Part shown: positions 12,801 through 24,800 of the stretch, piece by piece
How the letters are laid out: every line of letters starts with the position of its first letter
How positions within the stretch are numbered: the first letter of the stretch is position 1
Source: Congeria kusceri
Lineage: Eukaryota > Mollusca > Bivalvia > Myida > Dreissenidae
DNA length: 64,000 nt
Assembly: GCA_027627225.1 (NCBI GenBank)
Contig: CM051027.1
Span: 41,849,618-41,913,617, forward strand
Direction: 5' to 3'
Notes under the pieces: model-generated
What the model saw: the letters and a program-made list of their open reading frames with translations, nothing else
Databases searched by the model: none
What the model was told of the DNA's origin: nothing
Program-made: the position numbers and the translations under genes

Positions 12801-15800
12801 ATTTAGGAAATAGTTTTACGCACTTACTTAAGCCCAGATACGGGCCTGCAAGTAAGGTAAGTCTCTAATGGTTATTGTAAAAACATCTCCAGAAGAGTGT
12901 AGACTATCTTTCTATCTTTCAATGTTATTTACTTATTGTATCTTATAGCTGTAAGTGAAACAGTATGAATGATGTACATATATTTACGGTATTGGTATAA
13001 CAGCATTCCTTCTAGAAAAATAAATAGTGTTGTTCTGTTTTAGCATTGCTGTCCATCTTTCCTCCAACCAGGTTGCAAGAACAAAAATTACACAAAAGAA
13101 TGAAATTCCACAAACAAACTTATTCAACATTCTAGAACTATCCTTTCTTAAACTAGCATCATTAAACAAACATTTGGGCCATGATGGCCCAAAGCACTCA
13201 CATGATTACGGGCAATGAAAGAGACCAGCTCTTGACATCTGAATGACATTGCCTACAAACTGACCCACATCAGACAGTTATCTTACTGTTGTTGACCTAG
13301 CTGGCAATCGACAGGTGCAATACAGATGCCTGTCCTACCTTCTGTAGTTAACCTGGCAATTGACAGGCCCTATACAGATGTCTGTCTGGCCTACTTCAGT
13401 TATTCACCTGGCAATTGATATGTGCAATACAAATGCAATTATGGACATCTTTAGGGAACAATGTATTCAACAATAGTGGTGATTTATATTTACCCCAATA
13501 CTTCTTTCAGTTTTAATCCTACACAGATACATCACACAATCAAACTTCCGTCACAAATGTCCCCTTAGGATATCACAACCGTAAAGCAGTTATTATAGTC
13601 CCCTTGGTATTTAACATAAGCTACGACCTGCTTCGGGTTTTCGGTGATATTTTGCCATGCCCAAGCACACTTACATTACACAGAGGTTCATCCAATCTCT
13701 ACAATCACAAGAGGTTCAAACATCCAGTTGGTTCCAATAAACTACGTTTTGTTCGTTATTTTTATAGAACAATAATTAAAACAGTCGCAAATGACAGCAA
13801 TAAGGCGTTAAAAAAAAAAATTGTTTCAGGTTACATGCCCAAACAAATTAGGGTCGATAGGTCGGGATTTATTTTATTTTATTTTTTTTGTAAATGGTCA
13901 ACTTGAAGATTCTAAAACTGAATAAATATTCAAAATATATCAGTAATATCCTTAAACATTGTTTATAAGTGGATACTATCAAAACAAAACTTATTTATCC
14001 AAAAACACATTTAATTATTGAAAAAGGTAAATAAAACAAAAATCAATCTGACAAACCCAATAAAATGTTCTAGGGTCGGGGCATTTTTTTAGGGTCGGTC
14101 GGGTAACCTGAAACAAACATATGTTTTTTTTACCCTAAAGACACCTTTCAGCTTTACTTTTATCATCGATTAGGACTAGTCAACCAAACAGATGATCATA
14201 CTGGATGTATTTGCATTTTAATTGCATGTTTAAATGTTATAAATGATGTTACCAGTTAAAAGCTCCAATACCAAAACCAATTAACTGGTTACTGAAATAA
14301 CGTTTGTTGCCACCTTTGTGAAAAATGAAGTCTGTATCCAAAAATATAGTCCATTTGTTGCTTTTTTCTAGCTCACCTGAGCACAACATGCTGATGGTGA
14401 GCTTTTAGGATCGCCTTTTATCCGTCGTGCTTCGTGCGTCATCAACATTAACCTTATGAACACTCTAGAGGCCACATTTATTGGCCAATCTTCATGAAAC
14501 TTGGTCAGAACATTTGTCCCAATGATAACTTGGCCTAGTTCGAAACTGGGTCATGTGGGGTCAAAAACTTAAAAAACTTGAACACTCAAGAAGTCACATT
14601 TTTTGCCCAATATTCTTGAAACTTGCTCAGAACATAAATTTTGTTTCAATGAAATCTCGGACGAGTTTGAAACTAGCTCATGTCGGGTCAAACTAGGTCA
14701 CCAGGACAAATTTAAGAAAAAAGCTTGTGAATACTCTCGATGCCACATTTATAACCCAATAATCATGGAACTTGCTCAGAACATCAGGCTGTCAACCGAT
14801 TCCTATATTCCTATAAATCTCCTATATTTTGGATCAAAATCCTATATTTTCAAACACCTCCTATATTTCCTATATTTTCCTATATTTTGAAAATTATTCC
14901 TATTTTTTTTTAGTAAATTTGTCGCTAATAAATGAAGAAAGAGTAAATATTGCTTTGATACTGCTTTTGGCTTCTTTTTTTCAGGTAAAATAATTCTTTC
15001 ACAGCATCACCATCCTTCAGATAATGCTGTTGTGCACTTCTTTGTCATCTGTATGGTCACCTTGCAAGGCAGTGCAATAGTAGGACAAAGGTAATTATTT
15101 TAGGTAATTCAAAGTCTTATTCATATTTTTTTCAGATACTTCCCAATGATGAAATACATGCAAGGCAAGTCTCTGAGATGACATCAACTTGATTTCAAAA
15201 AGGAGTAGTAAAGCTGATAGAGTGGTACATTAGCAGCTTGGTTGACTAAAATGAACAGTTCAGTTTTAGCAAAATTTAAAATCTTCATTGACTAGATTGC
15301 CAACAGGAATTTTTTCTCAGAGACTAACCTATGTACTGAGGGAACCATGCCTGCTCTTCCAAACTGGAATTGAAGCACACTGGCAGACTGTGTGTGCTAT
15401 TAAAAGCAGTTATTTGTTTTTCAAAGCACATATAGTCTTATAACAAGGTAAGATATCATATATATAGTTTAAACATTTGAGCTTTGCAGGTGCGCCATTG
15501 AAAAACCATGGTGAAAGGATGAAAAACATTATATAAACCAAGCCTGTGACTACCTCATAATAGTGAGACAATGCCTGGAGGAAAGACGCACTGGAATGAC
15601 AAATGGCTTGATCAAGAGGATGATAATAGCGTTAAAGTGTTGCACTGGTGTAAGCCTGTCAAGGGAAATACTGAAGTAGCTTATTGTACTTTATGCTGTA
15701 AGCAATTTTCTGTCAGCAACAGTGGCTTCAATCAGGTGAAACAGCATAGTAAATCTACAAAACATAAGCGGATTTCAGACACTCGTTTCGGGAAAAATAC

Positions 15801-18800
15801 TGCCCAAAAACTGCTGAGCAAGAAAGATGGTAAACCAGTGGCTCTTGCAGCTGGAGCCTCTGGAGAAATTTCATCTGATAAACCAGCTCAAGTAATCTCA
15901 GGAGAAAGTGAACAGAGACAAATGCAAAATGTATTCACAAGTCCACCTTTGAAACATCAAGTCACAGAATCTGAGCTGTTGTGGTGTTTTAAAGTAGCAT
16001 CTTCTGATTTTTCATTCAGATCATGTGATGGCATTGATAAATTGTTTCAGAAGATGTTCAAGTGTGAAATTGCTGATCGGTTTTCTTTGTCAAGGACAAA
16101 AGCATCATACATAATTTCAGAGGCCATAAGACCATTCCTGACAGAAGCAATTGTCAAGGAAGTTATTGATGGAAATTTGGGCTATGTCATAATGTTTGAT
16201 GAAACGACTACGGCACAGCAATCTAGGCAGATGGATATTTTAATCAGATATTGGAGCGATATTGATGGAGAGGTGTCAGTAAATCTTTTGAAAGCTATTC
16301 AATTTGGGCATGCTACAGCTGACATCGTAAGTGAAGCTCTCCTTGAAATGGGGGAAGATCCTGAAGTCAACCTACCCATGAAGAATTTGATAAGTCTCTC
16401 ATCTGATGGCCCTAATGTCAACAAAGCCATTCACAGAAAAGTCAATGAAAGTTTGAAGGCAGATGGAAATCCGGGTTTACTTGACTTTGAACCCTGTAAT
16501 CTCCATACAGTGCACAATGCTTTTAGAAAAGGTCTGAACTGTTTTGGAAGCGATGCAGAAGAGTTGACTTTTGACATGTATCAGTTCTTCAAGCAGCAGC
16601 CTGTCAGAAGAGAAGATTTTAAAGACCTTCAACTGGAGTATGATATGGATGAGAGCCTATTCTTAAGACATGTTCCAAGCAGATGGTTGACATTGCTGCC
16701 AGCCATAACCAGAGTGTTGACAAACTGGAGGGTAAGTATGGATTACTTCACTGTCCAACTCCCAAAATCAGTGAAATCCAACTCTGCTCGGAACAGCTAG
16801 AGAGCAATGAAAGGTACAGAAGAATTTGTCATGGCCTGAAGGACAAAAAGCTTCTTTTCCAGTTTGCCTTCCTGACGTCAGTAGCTCCTCTGTTTGAGCG
16901 ATTTTTGACACTCTTCCAGACCAGGGGTCCAATTATCCATATTCTGCTCGACGAATGTTCAACTTTGCTGCGAACTTTGATGTTCAGGTTCCTCAAGAAA
17001 GATGTAGTGGGTGAGAAGACTGGCAAAAGACTACTTGATATTGATGTAAATGGTACAGGGAACCATCTGCCTGACAAGGAGCTTGAGATTGGAGAGGAAG
17101 GAAAACGGCAGCTGTCCAAGATGCCAAAGGAGCAGCACCAATCCATCATGAAGAATGCCAGGAGATTCTACATTGTGGTTGCTGAATATCTAGTAGGTCA
17201 CCTGCCACTTGGAAGTGAGCTTTTGAATAATCTACAGTTCTTGCAGCCTCTGTTGAAGACAAGTGATAAGGGGTCCAAGGCCATCACATATGTTGCCAAA
17301 AAGTTGCCTCATGTAATATCTGACGAGGAAATACCATCATTAAAGAATGAGTGGCTTGATTACAGCACATCAGAGGTCCCTAAAGAGTGGTCAGAAGATG
17401 AACAGGGGAAGTACGTTAGAGTAGACCACTATTGGCAAAATGTGACTAGCCAGAAGACATCTAGTGGACTGGTCAAATACCCAACTCTCTCAAGAGTTGT
17501 AAAGTCTGGTCTAACACTAGCCCATGGCAACGCAGATGTGGAGAGGTCATTATCTGACAATAAAAACACAGTAACACCAGAGAGAACCCGTCTTAACATT
17601 GAAACCATTAATGGTTTAAGGCTGGCCAAAGATAAGGTTGCACGGGTGAAAGGTGTTCAGAATATACAATTGCCAAACAAGCTAGTTTGTTTAGCTGCAA
17701 GAGCAAAATCCAGGTATGAAGAAAGACTTCAGAAAGAGAGAGAGGAAGAAATTAAGAAGAAAAAAGAAACTCAGGAAAAGAAGAAAGCAGAAGAACTGCG
17801 AAAAAAGGAGCTTGATGTAATCAAACGAATAAATTTGAGCTATGATGAACACGAAAACCAGTTGAAAAAGGAAGAAGACGTATATAATAATATATTGGAA
17901 AGTGCAGAGGTGCTACTCAAAGAGGCTACAGAAAAGTTATCTGCAGCTTTGAAAGCAAAGAATGATCTAGAAATACAGGTAGCCCAGGGAATGCTTGAAA
18001 GTTCAGAGAATCGTATGGAAAAGGGTAGGAAAGGATTGCAGATTTGTCTGCAGAAAAGAAATGAATTATATAAGAAGAGAAGTGCTGCAGTTGTGAAAGG
18101 TAAACAGATATATTGTACATTACCATACAGTGGCACTTCAGATGACAATGAGGAACCAGCCTCTAAGAAAATGAGGTCGGAAGAAACGACTACACCTTCA
18201 CCTAGTACCAAGGATTAACCACAACTAAAACAAGTGTGGTGCATCAACATAAAATGGATATTGTGACTGAATTATGCTAACACTAACAATGTTTCTTTCT
18301 GTGACAGCATGTTTCTGGACAAATTTGCTAAATATTATATGTTTAAAAGCCATAGTGTTCGTGATCTCTTATTTTCTGTCATAAGCCATACAGAAAGTGT
18401 GACTTATACTATGTAGACATATTTTACAATTTAAATGATTTTTGATTTTATGTTTTCGTCATACATCTAGTCAATTTCTGTATGTATGAGTTACTTTGTT
18501 ACCTTTTCAACTTTTGAAAAAAATTGATTTTCTTCACCAAAGAACCATTGCAGTCTGAGTTATTCCTGTTGCTGAGTTTCTTTGTACTAAGTTTCATACA
18601 CAATGTATGGGTGAAACATTTTCAGTATTAATACTGATTTCAGTATATTTGAATGTTTATATCCTTCAGAAAAGTATAGTAAACACTATAAGTAAATTTG
18701 GTATATTGAAAACCTGATTTCCAAAATTCTGTACTTTCATCTATGATATGTGTTTTCAATGGATTCATGCTTTATGTTATTTCACTGAGTCATCTTATTT

Positions 18801-21800
18801 CTTTTTAATGCTCTTGGACGATACTAATCTGAAAAGAAGTAGTATCTTAATATAAAGACAGATATTTTAGACTGGTAAATTTGCTGCTCTAAACTTTAAT
18901 GTACATTTTAGCTACAGTTCAGATACCATACCTCACTCATTTCATATTGTGTTTTTGGAAACCCATTGTTGTTATGTGTGAATCCATTGTTATTATGCGT
19001 TGATTCATTGTTGTTATGTGCTCCGTATTTAAATAATAAAAAAACATTTCAGGTGCCCATTCAGGTGATGATGATGTGCTATGCAGCAGCCTTCTGCTTG
19101 GATTGTGATGCTGTTGAAGTGAATGGTTTCTTTATGGTAGACATTTTTAGACATTGATTAAAGTACAAAGAGTAAGTGTACAGGTAAGAATTGTTAGTAT
19201 AAGTGCATGTAAATGAAACGATTTTCAGCTGGAAAACTCCTATATTTTGCCTCAAAACTATCCAAAAACTCCTATATTTGTTGTGAAAATATTCCTATAT
19301 TCCTCCTATATTTTGGAGAAGACTTGGTTGACAGCCTGGAACATTTGTCCAAATGATATGTGAGAATCATTCGAAACCAGGTCACACGGAGTCAAAAGCT
19401 AGGTTACCAGGCCAAATTGAAAAATAAGCTTGTGAACACTCTAGAGGCCACATTTTTTAGCCGAATCTTCATGAAACTTGCTCAGAACAGTAGTTCCTTA
19501 GCCCCTCAAGTGAGGGACCTAGGGCCTTATGGCCCTCTTGTTGTTTATACATTTAGATTAGATTGCAGGAATATAATAGTGTTATTATATATTCAATATT
19601 GAATGCATTCTGAAGTACAAGAGATTAAATTGCAGCAGGTCCTAGTCTGTAAAATGATTGTACAATGATTGAAATATTTTATGGCAAAATTAATTATTAA
19701 AAGTCATGTTGCGATAATACATGTAAAAATAGTCTATTTAGTATTTCATGCAGTTGCAATAAAAACAAATGTTGGTCTGCTTATTTGGTCTCGGTGAGCT
19801 ATTGGTATAGGAGACCTCTCTGGCGTCTTCCGATGCCGTCAACAATTTGGACCATTATTGCGATAAAGACTACATTTTTTATGCAAACTTGACCTAACTT
19901 GCACAGTTTGTGTATGACCATAAAATCTCGGATGGAATTGTTATTGGGTCAGATCACACCAGTAACACCAGAGATATTGCCCCTTTTTCATGCAAAAATG
20001 CCCTTTTCCAAGGTATAGACTTTATTTTCTATCGAATCTTAACCAAACTGTCACAGTTTGTGTATGACCATCAAATCTCAGCAGAAGCCAAAAATGGGCC
20101 AGATCGTGTTTCAAACACCAGAGTTATTGCCATTTGTTTATTAACAAAATATACAAAAATGGATATTATTTAGGATAGAGACTTCATTTTTCATCCAATC
20201 TTCACCAATCTTGCACAGTTTGTCTATTACCATGAGATTACAGTTGAAGTCGAATATAAGCAAGATGGAACCAGAAACACCAGAGTTATTGCCCTTTGTT
20301 TGTGAAAAAAATATGCAAAAATGGACATTAAGGATAGAGACTTCATTTTTCATCCAATCTTCACCAATCCTGTACATTTTGTCTATGAACGTAAGACTAC
20401 AGGTGAAGTCGAATAAAATCATGATCAAGCCAGAAACATCAGAGTTATTGCCCCTTGTGTTTTGGAAAACAAGTTATCAATGATCGGCTTGCAGACACGA
20501 TTTTTGATTCAATGTTGACCAAACTTACACAGTTTGCGTATGACCATAAAAATTGATTGATAAAATTTGATTTCCAACAGTTACAAGACTTGCATGCAGT
20601 TATTTGTACATGCAACATTGATGTCTTCAGAGCCTGCATTAACATCATTTATCATCATTGGACAGAAAATTATTAAAGAAAAGAAAAACTTTACCTTATA
20701 GCACAGCCATTGCAATTATCGCATTGCAACTAGTTCTCTAAAACTGTTTGCGAAAAAGACATCAAAATCTACTGTTTCTGCATTTTCCAGAATTGTCAAT
20801 GACTTAATGAAAAAGGGTCAGGTAAGAATATAGAGAGAAAATGATTTGAGAACCATTAGCCAAAAAAACGCACATCCACTACCCAACTTGTACTTTAGTT
20901 AGCCCATTGCACTAACCGATGTTTTAAATAAAAATTGAACCTATCCCGCTCTGCGAATTGTTCAGATACCTTAATTTTCAAACCTGTCACAACAGTGTGG
21001 TCTTTATCTGTACCAGTTCTCAGGTGAGCGCTTTGGGCCATCATGGCCCTCTTATTGAAATTTCCAGCCATGGAAATAAACATTTCCAATCACGAAGTGT
21101 TTTTTCGTTCACGTTTTGTCCATCGTGCTTTCGTTCTTCTTCAAATTCTGTGTGAAATCAATCACGTTATCTACGATAATTTTCAATATTGGAAGAACAA
21201 TAATTGCATATGCTTACGCACATTTAAGTGCAAAAGCTATTATATTTATTGACGTTTTGAGGTGAAATTGTTTTGGTTGGCCTCCCCACACAAGAAGCAG
21301 AAGCCATTGTCCCATTTTCCATTTACAGAAAAACGATAGACCAGTCTGTATCCAGACACATAACAGTTGTCTCCCCTGCTGTGCGGCTAATATCAACTGT
21401 CTTATTGGAACTTCAGTACGCTGATAAAGTGGAACTTTTTGCGTAATGCACATTATTTCTGCATAATCAATACGCACAAAAATTGAAATTAATGCATATT
21501 TGTATGAATTTATGTGCATTTTTACGCCGATACACCCCTTATCAAGAGCACTGGTTTTCTCGTTTAAAAAAGGGCAAATAACTCTATTGTTCCTGGTTCT
21601 TTCTGGCCCATCCTTGTACCCAGATGAGATCTAATGGTTATACATCAAGTGTGTAAATTAATTCAACATTGAATGAAAAGTTAATTTTCTATGGAGACTG
21701 AAAACCAATTGTTGACAAATTATTTATTTTTTCACAAACAAAGGGCAATAACTCTAGTGTTTTTGGTCCAATCTGACCCATATTTGACATCAACTGAGAC

Positions 21801-24800
21801 CTTATGGTTATACACAAACTGGGCAAGTTTGGTCAACATTAGACAAAAAATGAAGTATCCGTCTTCTACAGTGTCCATTTTTTGCTATTTTTTTTGCAAA
21901 CAAGGGAAATAACTCGGATGTTTATATCCCAATCTAGACCTTTTTCAGAACATTTTGAAATCTTTTTCTCATTCACACACTGTGCATGTTTGGTCAAGAT
22001 CGGATGAAAAATAAAGCTTGTATGTTTCACATTGTCCATTTTGCAGTTTTATTTCATGAAAAAGGGGAATAACTCTGGTGTTCCTGTTCCGATCTGGCTC
22101 ATTATTGAAAAGGTTCGAGGTTTTATTGTCATACACAAACTCTGCAAGTTTGGTCAAGATTGCTTGAAAAGTATAGTCTCTATCACATCTGTCGTCCCAA
22201 ATGTTGTCACATTACCGATGACGCAGGAGAGTCCCCCTATACCAGTAGCTCACCGAGACCTTCTGCTCAGGTGAGCTAAAAATCTGAGATACACTGCTGA
22301 TCAACATCCCCAACTACAACAACCAATCAACAACACCTGTGAAATCATGAAGGGATTTGGTAGAGGGTTGAAATCAACCAGGTTGTTTCACAGAAGTCAA
22401 CTAAAATGTTTCCTTGGACAACAGACGATAAATACCAGATGGATGCTAAGCGCAATAGCTCATTCCTGAGCACTTTTTGATCAGATTAGCTCAAAATAAA
22501 GCAACAATGTAAAAGTTAAAGCAAGACACAGACTTCATTTTTAACCAGTCTGGACCAAACTTGCACATTAGAGTGTGACCATAAGATTAGAGGCAAATTT
22601 GAATATAGGAAGGGTAAATGGCAATACACTCCACTCTTTGGAACAAAGAGGCAAGCATGACATGACTTTTGTGCAGCCATCACACTTATCATTCAGAACT
22701 ACAGCATTAGCACTATTCTGAATTTGGCTGCAAAAAGTTGGATATAAGGGTAGAGAAAATATATCCAGGTCCTTACTTGTATATGTATGAGAGTTAGTCA
22801 GCTAAAGACACATTTTTTAAGGACATTATGGCATACATTACCACATTTGTTCAAGCCTGTCACAACAGTAAGGCTTTCATTTTTGCCATTTCTCAGGTGA
22901 GCCCTTTGGGTCATAATGGCCGTCTTGTTTTATTAGTCCCTACCGGTGTTTCACCGGAGGGGACTATAGGTTTGCCCTCTGTCCGTCCGTCTGTCACGCC
23001 CTCCATCCGCAAAATATTGTTCCTGCGATAACTCAAAAAGTACTGAAGATACTTCGATGAAACTTGGTATACATATAAACGGCAATGTGAGTATTATGCA
23101 CGACCTGTTATTTTTCACCTGAGGTCAAAGGTCACGTGACTGTTACTAAAAATAGAAATAAACTTAATACTGTAATATTTTGAAAAGTGCATAAGATATG
23201 ATCATGAAACTATATGAAACTTGGTACACAGATTGGACTATGGGTTTGCCCTCCGTCTGTGTGCATTTGTCTGTCTGTTTGTCCGTCGGTCTCACTCACT
23301 CTGTCCTGTCCCCAAAACCTGGATCCTGCGATAACTCAAAAAGTACTGAAGATACTTTGATGAAACTTTGTATACATAGAAAGAGCAAGGTGAGGATTGT
23401 ACGCGTCCCTTTATTTTTCACCAGAGGTCAAAGGTCACATGACTGTTACTTAAAATAGAAATAAACTTAATACTGTAATAATTCGAAAAGAACATGACAT
23501 AATAAATTATGATCATGAAACTTGGTACACAGAATGGACTATATGATTGCCCTCTGTCAGTTTAGTACTGCAATAACTCAAAAAGTAACTCAAATGTCTG
23601 GTCAATGTTACTAAAATAGAAACAAGAAATGTCTTTTAAAAAAAGACAATCGGCGTTGAAATTAATATTGAGATGTCATTTAAAGATTACCTAAACAGAC
23701 AGCCAAGATGATCGGTTACGTGACTTCTCAGATCCCAGATTTTTTGGTCCCCACCAATATTAGGGGACTTATTGGACCCCAGATTTTTCGGACACTATAA
23801 GAAAACTTCTCGGACCCAAAAGTTAATTTGAGATAAATTTATAAATTTAAAAATTAAATAGAATTATAATTAATATCTATGCCGTGAATAAACCGATCAT
23901 ACAACTCCATGTTTCCACCAGTGATATATGAATACCGTAAATACTCAGTCATAGGTCTATCCGCTCATAAGTCGAGGGGTAAAAAATCGTAAGAAAATTG
24001 ACAAATTTGTGTATGTGCACTCCATAAGTCGGGTCAGAAATTTACATTTTTAAGGCAACATGAAATTCGGCGGAAGCGAAAATATTTACTATACTATAGC
24101 CAACTGGTCAGACAATGAAAAGACGTAAGAATTTCTATAGAACGTTTATCACGCCCTCAATCTCATTTTAATCGGTAAAGTACATGTATGTTTTAACACC
24201 TTCTTTTAAATGGTTTTCCTCTGTAACCTCGGTGTTATAAACACCCGCCTTCATAATGAATTACTACAAATTAATGCCACTGTGAGATGTGTAAAAGATA
24301 AAAGAAACACATGGTATTTGATGTTTGTTTAATCCCGATACCAACAACGTAATGCAAATTAATATATACAACACTACACCATAAAACAAATACGATAACG
24401 AAGCAGACAGCAAATTGTGTTCAATATAATTATACACAAACACAAAAATTATTAACTGCATTATGACACAGAAAACCTCAACCAAAACAAAACGTATATT
24501 ACATTATGATTTACATGTAATATTTTACATATATAACGATGTCAGTGTTTCCAGAACACAAAAAAAAAATTCAATCGCAACAATCAACAAAATCAACACA
24601 AATTTACCTGTAATACAATATCCTTGCTGCTTTGTATTGCAATTAAATTCCGTCAAAACTGGAGTCGATGTCACTGTTGAACAAAGCAGCAACTTGCTCG
24701 TTGGTCAACTCATCACCATGCACATAGGAATCGTTTGCGTTTGCCAGGCATTTTTACAAATTTCACTATGTCCTGTTTAATTTGTATCCAAGTTAAATAT

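Larger units (their letters stand above)
14785..19338 (+). mobile_element. hAT-superfamily DNA transposon, nearly complete
   Basis: The left end CAGGCTGTCAACC (14785-14797) is exactly complementary to GGTTGACAGCCTG (19326-19338). The 6-bp sequence GAACAT flanks both sides (14779-14784 and 19339-19344). Other copies of the host repeat carry a single 'ctcagaacatttgtcc', so this is a true target duplication. Both subterminal regions are packed with TCCTATATT motifs (14800-14910 direct, 19236-19318 mixed), likely transposase-binding sites. It carries one transposase gene. It sits sense to TYW2 within its intron. Confidence 0.93.

Noticed and set aside
13604..13906. 100-residue ORF
   Set aside because: Crosses a MITE boundary at 13822 and ends in low-complexity T/A sequence.
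24463..24780. 105-residue + strand ORF in the pogo-like element
   Set aside because: No recognisable domain. The minus strand of the same stretch gives the better transposase-like text.
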